Positions 15,450 through 27,600 of a stretch of 64,000 nt of DNA are shown here, in pieces. The position numbers and the translations under genes were made by a program. The stretch's first letter is position 1; every line of letters starts with the position of its first letter. Below the pieces are notes generated by a model. The model had not been told where the DNA came from, did not search any database, and was given only the letters and a program-made list of their open reading frames with translations. The stretch is from Cricetomys ansorgei (Eukaryota > Chordata > Mammalia > Rodentia > Nesomyidae), in the NCBI GenBank assembly GCA_026225945.1, contig JAMJFZ010001223.1, forward strand, positions 1-64,000, read 5' to 3'.

Positions 15450-15590
15450 CAAATGGGGTTTCTCAGTTGTACTTGCGCATGTTTGCCAAGTTGCTCTGTA
15501 GACTAGATTGGCTTCAAACTCACAAAGATCTCCCTACCTCTGCCTTCCAAGTGGTGAAGTGAAAGCCATGTGTCACAACCCCCAAGTATA
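15450..15590 (-). mobile_element. B1 SINE (antisense) with 14-bp target duplication
   Basis: Antisense B1 body: 'ggggtttctcagttgt' at the left, then 'gctctgtagactagattggc', 'tcaaactcacaaagatct' and 'tgccttccaagtgg' in the B1 order. It is flanked by a perfect 14-bp direct repeat (atttatttaatttt) at 15436-15449 and 15591-15604, which marks L1-mediated insertion. The A-rich tail is eroded. Divergence from the B1 pattern suggests an old copy. This element and the fragment at 14.6 kb are the best evidence that the window is rodent. Confidence 0.9.
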
Positions 15591-18114
15591 ATTTATTTAA
15601 TTTTAATTAATTAATCTTCATTTGGATGCCACAACTGAACCAACAATCCATTCAAAATTACAGACTGAGTGAATGGATAAAGGAAGAAAACTCATATCTG
15701 CTACCTACATGTATAAAGATAATACTTCCTTTCACTTAAAGGATTCTCAAAAATCTTGCATCTAGTATGGACAGGATGCTTTCAGATCCTCTTTTCCTAA
15801 TATCTAACAAAATCACCTTCAAACTAAGGTTAATTTGAGGAATCAAGAAACTATTGTAAATGTGGGAACAATTTAAAAAGATGCATTTCAATGTTGTGCA
15901 TAGAGAAATCAATTGAATATCACCCATATTCATTAAAACAATTTACAAATGGAAATAACAACATAGATATTGCCCAATCAGTAGGTGATTAAACACCTCA
16001 CTTTCACCGTTTGTCAGACTTTTTGTACAAGAAATAATGAAAGAGACCCTAGTCTAGGCCCAAGAATTCAGCCTTAATCCCATAGAAAAATCTGTTTCTT
16101 TAGATTTGTTTGTCAAGAGCGACCATGAAAGCAGTGCTAATTTTCACCCATGGCTGTTGATAAATAGGCCTACCCAAACATCTACAAAGAACTCACAACA
16201 GACTATTTCTGCCTTGACATTACTGTAGAGAACAGGTTGCTGAGATCTTGTTATCCAGTCATGGGTATGAAGAAAATGTGTGGTGAAATCCTGGACCTTT
16301 GAGTTCTCCGCAACTCCACTGTCCTTGGTTTTCGCCCTTGTATCACACAATTACAAAATCTCCTGTGTCATTTGCAGGCTATTTCAATGGATGATGCTTA
16401 TCCAGGTGGGTCTAGAGACATCTAAAACAATAAAATATTTGCCCATACCTCTTGATAGCTCAGTAGATAGAGATAAGATGCTATTTTTAAAACCACACAT
16501 CTATGTTGTATGTCCCAAAATATGAGATTGGTATTGTTCTGGAAGCTTTTTCTCGGTCATCTAGTATTCATGGCCTTAGAAGCAATACCCCTACACACAC
16601 ACACAAACTGGTGGGAAGAAAAGGATTCAGCACTCAGCCAGCTATGAACCATAAGAACATCAATGCTAGCCAGCAAAGATGGAAGAACTACTTTTAAATG
16701 ATATGTGCCACATGTCTCTATCATATAATATCATAACACGATTATCAGTTGGGTAAATAACTGAGAGAATTCAGTTCTGACAGAATTGAAGTATCTCCTT
16801 ACAGGAGCCAATCTATGCTGGGTACTACAAATCATGTCACAATTTTCAGTTTAAGGATGAGAAAGCTTTAGAAAAAGGGTGAAGATTAAATCCATGGGCA
16901 ACATAGGCAAATGTATGTAGAGAAGGAATTTATTGTGGGTAAAGAGTTGTAATCACTGTCCATTTAGGAAACAAATATAGCTATCATCACAAACTGAAAG
17001 ATATACTTTGTTTTGATTTGTTTTTTTCCTTCTAATGTAGTCTCATATGAGGGACCATGGCCTTATACCAAATATCATGTTTCAATGTGGTAACACTTTC
17101 ATGAAGACTTATAGCAAAAACAGGAAGAAAATCATGAATTGAGATTTTTTTCAAATATGTTAATGGAAACACCAGGAAAGCAGGTTACAGCAAAGAACAG
17201 AGATTTCTGTAAGAGGCCTGAAATTCAATATGAGATTATTGTATTAGTAGATGGTAGTAATTTCTTCATACTTCACAAAAAGATTCATATAATAATCACC
17301 AAGATGTCAGATCATTCAAGGATAATAATAATATTTGGCCCACTAGGAATAAAATATACCTGTGGTGATTTGGATGTGCACCTGCAGCATCCCATTTGTC
17401 CATCATCATTGGGGATCTTATCAGTGAACTGGCCATGTTAATGTAGCCTGCTGTACTAGAAACTTCAGTGAACAGTATTATGTGCTGTCAGAACACTATA
17501 TTTAATGCATCTTAAGGAAACACACTGTGCTCTTGCTCTAGAAAGCCTAACTTCTAGAATGATTGAGAAAAAATTAATGACATAGAAAGAAGACAGTAGG
17601 ATAAAAGAAATAGTTGATAAAGTGATTAAGGAAAATCTTAATCTTGAGCTAATCATGATCATATCAAATCTTCTAACCAACATGATAAAAATGTCTTTTT
17701 TAAATTAATTATATTTGAACATAAAATCCCCTCGTGGCAAATACTGGATTATCACATATTAAATTAAATTGATCATGAACAGTCATTTTAACCAACCAAA
17801 CCTCATATAGAAAACAATGCCATTGACTTTAGTTTACTCTTGTCCATACTGATTTCTAAAAAAAAAGATTATAATATGATATTTTCATAATTTAAAATAA
17901 ATTTTTATCTTCAAGTGTTTGTGTTTGTGTAAAAGCAGCTTGATTTTGTACTTTAATGCCTTTTAATGGGTGTTCTTATACTAGGAAGCAGTCAAAATTA
18001 TCACACCCCAAATATTCATAACAGTTCAATCTTGTTTAATGTCTCAGAGATATTACAGATTTGTGCTTGTAGTCATAAATCCAAAGTTACATTTCAGTGA
18101 CCACAGACATTTCA

Positions 18115-18210
18115 GTTATTATTTATTATTTATTTATTATTTATAAACAAATATTATTACTATAATTAAATATTATTATATAATTAAAATTATTATAATA
18201 AATTTATTAT
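18115..18210. repeat. AT-rich low-complexity (TTA/TTTA) tract
   Basis: Runs of tta and ttta units with interspersed a/t blocks. It is simple low-complexity sequence with no coding or structural signal beyond base composition. Confidence 0.8.
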
Positions 18211-21200
18211 TCCTTCAAATTTACTTTTCCTCCAAAGTGTTTCAATTGTACCAGATGATAATAACAACATGGATAGAAAGGAAATATCCTAGTCAGTAGA
18301 AATAATACTTTTAAGGGAAATAGGAAGGAGCAAGTAAAGACAGGATATGGCAGAGATGGACATTATACATGCATGACATTTTCAAAAAAGAAAAGCAAAG
18401 AAATAATATTCTTGAGCTTCTTGGATGTAAGTAAAAATTTAAACTATTTTTAGAAAGGACACGTATTGTAGAAAGCATCATTTTGTATTATTTTCAAAAT
18501 ATTTGTCATTGACAGATATGAACATTTTGTTATTTATTGTGTGAATCTAGCAGTAAGAGTCTATAATTTTGAAGCTCATTTAATCAAGTAAATCCAACTT
18601 CTAAGTCATGTAAAAAGATTAATTTTGTCAAGATTAGCTTTGTTTAATATCATCTGGAAAAAACTGGATACCATCAATGAAACATTTAGAATATTTGATC
18701 ATTGGTTCATTTCAGCTGCTTGAGGTTTTTACTGTAGTTGGATTATAAAAAGTATTTTATGGTAGCAAGCAATCTCAATAATTCTTAGGGATTAGGAGAT
18801 TCTTTTATATTCAACATTATCAATGTCAATAAAACATAATAAACCAAATTTTCAACACTAGAAGTTCTTTAGTAAGAATCTTTGTCCATTTAAAAGCTAC
18901 AATGTTAATTTAAATTATTCAGAAAAATGAAAGAATAGTTTTAAACAGTCATGAGTACTAGAGTCTCTTTAAACATGAAGTTGGAGGTAAAGGAAGATAG
19001 ATGGTGTAACAATACATTAATTAAAGTCCATTTTGTCCTCATTTGGAAATTTCTAAAAACAAATTTTAACATTAATTGCATCACAAAGAGTTACAAGGAA
19101 GAATTGTAAATATATCAATCAATATAAAACATAAAATTACATCATCACTATATTAATAGTGACAGTCATGTCCACTTATTTGCTGTACACAATTTTCAAT
19201 GTAGTTGGTGTCATAAGTAGAAGTAGACTATATTTCTAAGGTCCTTTTGGATATCTTCTCAGAAGTATAAGCCTCAGCTTGAGATTAGAAATGCAGAATT
19301 TAGAATTAACATCTTCAGGTTATGTGGCAACAGAACTAATTTAAAGTACACAATAGACTCCTTTAACATTCAAGATTAACTAAGATAGTTATTTCACTTT
19401 AACAGTTGATGAAATGGCCTATTTTTTTTCTCCTAGTACTTAATTTGGGATGAGATAGAAAGGTATATTGAGTTCTTAGTAGTAATCTTTAATAGTCCTT
19501 TTTAATACTATATATGCTTCCATTTAAAATATATGCCCCGTGTATATTTCACATAAATTCGTGTGCACTCAATTCTCAAAAAAAAAAATCGATTCCTAAA
19601 TGGAGAACAAGAAAGTATTGCAATGTTAGTTGATCTTAAATTTTCAATTATTAGAAATGTCTTAAATTAACAAAAATGTCTTAGGTTAACATACTAAGTT
19701 AATGATAACAGTTTATCAGTGTGATTTGCTTTTTAAGGACAGAATATGGGAGATACATTGTCATTATTTTGTAATAAGCAACATTAAAAATGTTTAAATA
19801 TTTTTGTCTTAAAATTAGTTTTATTTTATTATTATGCAGCTTAATTGGAATGTCTTAAAGGGGAATAATTTTAGTAGTAGAATTTTCTTTTTTACTGTGA
19901 ACACAGTGGATATCAAGCACTTCACAAATGAGAAACAAACAAACTTATTATTTGAATCCAATTTAATCAAGTTTAAAATAATCTATTCATTAAAAGAAGA
20001 AAAGACAAAAATACTTTTTCACCAAGGTATGTTCATTTTTAGAAATCTTATTCTGATCTTACACTTGTTTTTCAAGGCACTAAAATTTGATGTGACATTT
20101 AAATATTTTAATTAGAGTTACATTAGGTATAATAATGCCATTTGTCATCAGACTTTAAGTCAGAACTCTTTTATAACTTCAAGCTTCTAATTGTGTCATC
20201 ATCAGTCTACTTCATTTTATTACAATTGTTTTTTTCATTTCAGACTCTTTGTGTCAAATCCATTCTTTCTGAGTTTTCTTTTTTCTTCTTTACTTAAAGA
20301 TTTGGTTTTCTAAAATAAGTTTTGATCCTCACACTTTCCATCTCTCAATGCTTTCTAAATCTTACCTGCTCACATATATGAAGAGTTTCATGTTGTCTCC
20401 CCTGAAAAATCCTGAAGTCAATAACAACAAGAAAAAATATAAAACCCACCATGAACAAAATAAAAAAAATACCAAAAGCAACACACACAGGGAGACAGGT
20501 GAGAGGGGTGAAGAGGAGAAAGAGAGAGAAATAACATGAATAAACATGGCATCCTGTTAGTGTTATAAAACAGTACTGGACATGGAGGCAACCCTGGAAT
20601 TTAGTTAATATATTGAGTATTTTTCCATTGTACAAAATTGATTGTCTCATCACTACATAGGTGTCATTTGCAAACAGCTTTTAGCTTAGAGGTTGAAATT
20701 ATTGTCTATTTCACAATTTCAGTACTGCGATGTTTGTATAATATGGACCTGTACAAGTTCTGTATGCAAGGTCACATTCTCTGTAAGTTTATATTTGTAC
20801 TAGCCTTGTTATATCTAAAATTCACTTAATTTTTCTTGTCATCAACCTCTCCAGTTCTGAATATTCTACATGACCTCCTACACCATTCATAGGAGGTGGG
20901 GATAAAGACAGTCTTTATTTATTATTAATTATTTATTATTTATTACTAATTTATGATGCAAGCACTTCTAAAGTCACAAGACTGAGAGCATGGCCTTCTG
21001 CATTTCTTGAAAGCATGGTACTGAAGAGATGGAGACAATACTTCTAACCTAGTCATAGCTTTAAAGCTATTGAGCTAGACTCTGGAGGTCCATTGTAGTA
21101 TTATTCATACATAGACTTATATTATTCATCACACAATTGTCTTTAGTTTCAAGGGGAATCACTTCATTCTAACTTCAGTTTCAAAAATTCATACAGATAA

Positions 21201-21276
21201 ATATTAATAGAATTATTCAAAGAACACACATAACTAAGGAAAAATCATAACATAGTCATTGTTCAGGTAAATGGCA

Positions 21277-21282
21277 TTTATT
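21277..21282 (-). terminator. Candidate polyadenylation signal AATAAA
   Basis: TTTATT on the + strand reads AATAAA on the minus strand, about 110 bases beyond the stop codon of the protease-like gene at 21393-21395. The position suits a short 3' UTR. A second TTTTATT lies about 45 bases further on. Confidence 0.55.
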
Positions 21283-21392
21283 AAAAGTATATGTAGGGAA
21301 ATTCTACCGGGCATACATCAACATTTTATTGTATTTTATATGATTTCCTAGCTTAGTTCATCAGATTTGTACATGTGTAAGTAGTTAGTGTG

Positions 21393-21668
21393 TTACAAAA
21401 TAAAAACTATCTTCTCTGCAATGACCATTACAAAGGAGAGTAGCAATGTGGAAGGATATGTAACAATACTAGAAGACTGGGGATTTTCTACCCAAGGAAT
21501 GGCCTGGTTTAAGGGATAGCCTTCTTTTGCTGTTGCGGATAAGATCCAAGAGAAGTGTGGACTTACAATGGTAGCCAAATGCTTGAGACTGGTGAAGCCT
21601 ATTTGCCTCCATTTACCACTGCCAGATACTGATCTGCACATAACAGCACTTCCTGGACTCACTGACTC
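21393..21668 (-). CDS. Coding exon 14: domain 3 end (Ser lost) and hydrophobic C-terminus
   Basis: Phase 0 after a CACGTTACAG acceptor; 91 codons plus TAA. It begins '[11 protein letters not shown]' where active enzymes have GDSGGPLVC: the catalytic Ser is Pro and the preceding Asp is Ser. It then runs 'WRQIGFTS' and 'SPHFSWI'. The last 20 or so residues ([19 protein letters not shown]) are hydrophobic and end the protein. This resembles the C-terminal GPI-attachment or membrane segment of several testis serine proteases. The choice between the two is inference. Confidence 0.88.
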   Translation of the reverse strand, partial: ESVSPGSAVMCRSVSGSGKWRQIGFTSLKHLATIVSPHFSWILSATAKEGYPLNQAIPWVENPQSSSIVTYPSTLLLSFVMVIAEKIVFIL

Positions 21669-24600
21669 CTGTAACGTGAAATAAAGAAAAACTTTTATGT
21701 AGCTTTCCAAAGTGATTATTTACTTTAATATTTTATAAATTGGAATAAAAATGTTAATTAACTAGGCACTTGTAATGCAGATAGAGAAATGAATCATTCT
21801 TATCTCAAATATATCCCACAAATACCAAAATAAATAAAATATTTGGTGTTTAAATTAGATTAATGCATTTTCTAAGAAAAGAAATAGAAATGTCAGAACT
21901 GAGAGATCCTGAAAGAAGGAAAAGTGTGATTACTAGTAAGACCAACAGAACATTGAGTTTATATGGACTCATCCAATTTTTTTAAACTGTATACTACATT
22001 GTATGTGAAGGGGTAAATGTTTGACTGGACAAGAGAAAAAAAGGATAAGAGATGAAATGGCTCAATTTATTCATTTACATTACATAAATAATTAATATAT
22101 TTTTCTGAAAATTGTATTCTATTTTGCAGATTTCTGCCCAGCTTTGTTTGATAGAATTATCTAATCTGTGTAAAACAACAATAATATGTGTCCAATTGAC
22201 ATTTCTTAAAAGTATTTTCTTCTTTAAAATTTTTATTTAAAACATATGTTTCTTATTGCTGACCAATAAATAAATATCTTACATTAAGACCTTCAATCAT
22301 TCTTGTAAGTTAAAAAAAAACAGTAAAGCAAAGTTCATTTGTTTACCATATTTATTTCAGGACCCCTGGCCTGTGCAACATAGCAAACAGTTGAACTGCC
22401 TATGTCAGGATAGAGATAGGCACAGTTGGAAGCTCCCATGACTTGTATCTGCAACATTTCTGGGTTTTCAACAATATCTCCTAGGAAAATAGAAGGGATA
22501 TAAGAATCTCATGTGTATAAATATTATTGAAGAAACAAGATTTCATATAAGGGTACAGCTTATTATGCATATCAATTATCTTTATCTTATTGTGCTGAGA
22601 TACTCCATTTGTTTTCTGATTAACGTTATTATGAACAAAAATATGTCTCAGAATGTGTTTTAATTTGCATATGAATTTTAAAATTATTAAAACTAGTTAT
22701 ATAAACAGTTGTAGTTATATTTCTTCCTAACCTAACATTAAAAGTGTGTTCTTTATTTTTTTTCAAAAGAACATTTCCTAATAAGTCAAATAATTTGTGC
22801 CACTAACCTTTTTTAAAAATTTGTGGTCCAGAAAGCCAGCATTCTGACATGTTTAGATTTTTCATATGTCCTAAAGGTGCTACTATGTGAATAGAACTCT
22901 GGGGTTCTTGAAGAAGTACGAGAGCTAGATCATGTCTTGCAGCCTGAGTCACTAAACGGAATCTTTCATGCACTAAAATAGTAGTCACTTTGACAAATTT
23001 CAGAGGTGTTTCAGGATGCCTAAGGCCCAATACTACAACAGTATCTTCAGGATTCCTATATGGGTAGATAGATATTAATTAAAATAGGTTATAAAGGAAA
23101 TTTAGAATTTTAGAAATTATGTTTATATCTTTAGTCTTTGTTTGGTTTTCTTTGTTGATAAAGAAGAACATTTCAAAGGATTTTCATATATAATTAAACA
23201 GCAAAAGTTGTAACAAAGAACAGGAAAAATTCAGCTAATATAATGAAATGATTTTGTGTTCACTTTAAAGAAAAGATGGCCAGAAAACAAGAGAAATGAA
23301 TAACACATTGTACAGGAAAGTTTTTCCAAAGAAAGTCTCAACAATTAGAAGAAATATAAAATACAGTATGATAAAAAGATATAAAATAAACTTACATGTT
23401 CTTGACACAGTGAGCAGCAGTGAGAACCCAGTAGCTACTAATTATAGAACCACTGCAGATTTGATTGCCGCAACTGAAGATCATAGCTTGCCATGGCATA
23501 GTATAGTGTAGAGAAATACGATCTGCCAAAGCTGAGGTAAAAATAATTAATTTGTTGGAAATGTAACATATATGGTTTCTAATACAAAATATAATCCTCT
23601 TATTGTTTTAATTTCAATATTTGGTCAAAATATTGGAAATCATCTTCTCTTTTTACAAATCTTATGTAGATTACATTTTATTTATTTAGATATTTGATAT
23701 TATTTTAGACTTTTGTAGTTTTCTTATAGATAATAAATAAGAGAGAATAATTTCATTTTAAGGTGTTATATATAATGAATGAAAACAGATATAATAATAT
23801 TAAATTTAAAGTTATCAGAGATAAAGCTTATGAATATTAAAACTGTACTTAGGTATCAAAGATGTAAAGAAATTCAAGTTTGAAGATTACAAAGTTTAAT
23901 ACAACGTTAATCACTGATTTATTTGCATGTCAAAGTAATACTTATTAATTTATGTATATATGTATAAACGAAAATGACATATATCCTGCAGATTTGTTTG
24001 AATTCTCTATGAAATGTTATGGTTATATATTCAGCAACCATATCCAATAACTTACCTTGTGTTTGAAAACACTATTCAATATAAGTAGAAACAAAGTTGT
24101 ATCTTAATATTATTATCCCTTAATCATATGAATTAATAGTGAACATTTCAGTGAAAGTAATTAATGCACAATAACCATTGGTGACACTGTGATAAGTTTC
24201 AAAATACTGAAGGAATAAATATGACAATATATCAGATTATCACAATATATTACAGGTCTGTATACACAGTTATCTACAAAATCAATAGCACTTACCAGTA
24301 AAACTAAAACATTTAATTTGAAAATGATTCTTCCTCTAGGTAAGGAATTGATATACTATTAAGGAATTCTGTTAAAATAAAACTGTCAAAGTCAGTTCTG
24401 TTCATTGAGTTCTAAGAATGTAATGAATTATTCAGATTTCTGTCTCAGATGAGTCAATTATGATCATTGCAATAAGAGTAACCAGTGCTATATGCATTGT
24501 GTAATACATGAAATTTTAACAGTGACTGTATCACAAGGTACTTTTCCAAACACAAAGGAAAACATAAATATATTGACAAAAAACTGAAACTGTGAAGGAC

Positions 24601-27600
24601 AGAACTTTTATATCTTTTATATCACTATTATTTTCTTAATTTCAACCTAGGTTCTTTAAACATTTTTTTTTTTGCCTTACCCTGAGGCTGAGGAAGAGAT
24701 ATGAGGTGTGGATGAAAAGAAGACGTTGAAGGAGTGAATGTTGAGACTTTTCTATTGTTAGAGACTGAGAGAGAGTTGGAATCAGAGGTACTCATGGGGC
24801 TTTGATGGGGCCATGGGGCATGGCTAGGCTGTGTAACTCTCTGGAGCCAGAAAATGAAAGGGCTAACTTGACTGAAGACATATGGCTTTCTGCAGTGTTC
24901 ATCGAAGTGAATTAAAATTCCCACCTGCACCCAGATATCTTTTTGAGGTAGATGGCATACCAAAGGTGCCCCCAGATCACCCTATAAGAAACAAGAAATA
25001 AAATAGTTGGCAATCTGAAGGATGCTAATAGAGATAGATTATTAAATGGTATTTATTCATATCTCTGCTATCCATGATCTATTTGTCACCTTACAGCCAG
25101 ATACCCCCAAGGCTTTCTTGGCCTCCACACAGAAAGTGAACTCATTCAGTTGAGGCCAAAATTTGGCACAAGTGCTGACTTGCATGATGCTTAGGTGCCT
25201 TTTTTGTAGGATTCCGGGATTTCCTGACAGAAAATGGGAAGAGAAAATTTTGTTTTTGCTTATTCTCATATAAAGGAAGAGAAATATATCAGAAAAATAA
25301 AAAAAAAAACCAACCTCTTAATTGTTAATAAGAAAATTCTACCTTCTTAATGTACTCTATTCATCATTACCTCTCATGAGGGACCAACTGGGTAACCAGC
25401 AGTCATATAGTTGTATATGTCTCTCTTGTTCCTGACTTTCCTCCAGGCAAATAGGAAGCACCAAAGGTTGAAAGTGTAGTGGCTTCTTCAGAAAAATTAG
25501 GCCAGGTCCTAACGGGCCGCTTGGACCTAAGTATGGCATGGAACGGTGGATATCTACGATTTCACCTTGTGTTGGGTCCTGAAGATCAATCACCCCCACA
25601 TGAACCAAAGCCAGAGCTTCTGAGCATTTTCTGGAGGAAAGTATACCAAGTGTTATATCACTTCTACTTCCCAATATCAAAAACAAAACAAAAAACAAAT
25701 AAAAAAACCCCAGGAGTCACATGGATGAGATGAAATGCAAGTGTACACTATGATATTGTATTCCTTTCTGTTTTTGGAGCTATGAGCTAATAGTTTACAA
25801 TATTTATTCAATCCAGTCATTTAATACATTACTAAAATGCTTACACTAGCATTGAACTTATTCTGTAGCCCATATACTAACTAATCAAGAACTAACAATC
25901 TTTCTACCTCAGCCACTTAGTTGTATAAATTTGTGCCTACAGGATGAGCTCTTGCTCTATTTTTTTTATATATTTATTAGTTAAGTAAGACTTGTAAGTA
26001 ATAATAGGGGATTGTGAGGCTCAGTATATGTGAATGTATACTCAGATATTTAAAAAATAACATCTTAAAATTTGGATGCAAATACATGGAACTAGGAAAA
26101 AAAACCATACTGAACAAGGTAATCCAGACAGCAAGAAAATCATGGTACATATTCACTTATAAGCACATATAAGGTGTTTATTAAGGACAATTATATTACA
26201 ATCCATGATGTTAACTATTGGATCCCCATGGCAGGCAAAAGAGGTGAGCCTCAGTTCCTAAATTAGGCCAGTACCATGGCCATGGCACATGGTTGCATTG
26301 CTCCTTAAAAGGCAAATCCTGGCACACCAGTTGAAAAGTCCACCTAGCAGTATCCACTTCATCTGTATTCATGAAAACCTTGTTCACCATCATGGGTTAT
26401 ACGGATAGGATAAAATCTTTACATACAAGTCATTAGATGATTGGGCCTTTACTGATCTTATCCCGCCCTCTCCAATTAACAAGCTTTGGGTAGGCTAGTT
26501 AAAATGTCTAGTAAGCATAGATCAATGCTATTGGGCCTCTCACTTGTGCACCAGCCTACATTCTCCATAAAAACTCATTTCCCTACACATTAAACTGGAT
26601 CTACAGAAAGGAGACTTTTCTCCAGAGTCTGGTTCTTGAGCTTGTGACGCTTTATGCCACTCATTCCCTCAGGAACTATGCACCCACGAAAAACCCATAA
26701 ATTCTCAAATCCAGAGAGACTTTGCAACAAGAAGGGCCCTAGAGAGGACATATGTATCTCTCTGGGAAGGGGAAAAAGAACCTAAAGTTAAATCTTACAA
26801 TGATGGAATGAACTAATTTTTGTATTACATGATATTTGCAGTAGTTAATAATCACTGCTATACACATAAGAATTCAGAGTCCATTTCAATGAATGTACAT
26901 AATTTTATATGACTACAAAACAAGAAAGTCTCAAGTGAAACCAAAATAATTACAAAAAAATTTAATGTACAATTTGAAGTTAGGATTTTCCACAAACTTA
27001 TAGGTGAAATTATGTAAAATTAGGATAGATTTCCACTACTTATAGATATATTTATTATGATATTGAAATAACCCTTCAAAAACACATAATAATTTTGTAT
27101 TAGCATAGGGTAAAACTAATGTGATAGCATATTTTAAGCTTTATGCCCAAAGTCTAAAAATTGTCCTCATGCATTCCTTGTGGTATATTTTCCTACCAGA
27201 TAATAAAATGCACTGCATTTAGAATGAAAACAGAAATAAATTTACATAATGAAATTATAAGTATATAAGAAACTGTATTTTAAAGGAAGATTTTCATTAT
27301 CAATATCAAAGTTGACATCAATATGTGATATGAAATCTTAAATTTGAAATGTCTTTTTCAGACTTACATAAAATTGGCACATCGAGCAGAAGTAAGGATC
27401 CACTTTTCATTAAGTATAGAGCCAGCACAAAAGTGGGAGAAAGAAAGTTGCACAGACACTATCCAAGGAAATTCACCTATTTCAGCTTCCCAGCAGTTGG
27501 GACAGTAGAGAACAAGGCCAGGGCGTAATCCACATTCTAGAAGAAACCCATATAAAATAAGTATTAGTGCATTCTCTTCAGGGATTATTCTTATCTTTTG

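Larger units (their letters stand above)
14037..21276. other. AT-rich subtelomeric spacer with no supported gene
   Basis: This stretch between the telomere and the 3' end of the protease-like gene is single-copy-looking, AT-rich DNA. It holds two antisense B1 elements (listed separately), a short CA run near 16593-16606, a TTA-rich low-complexity patch near 18115-18210 and a purine-rich patch near 20500-20535. The open frames here are 60-105 codons, lack recognisable domains and sit in AT-rich DNA where such frames arise by chance. No subtelomeric satellite, tandem array or tRNA gene was seen. Confidence 0.7.

Noticed and set aside
17139..17441. 100-codon + strand frame
   Set aside because: No recognisable domain or splice context, AT-rich, and not distinguishable from chance.
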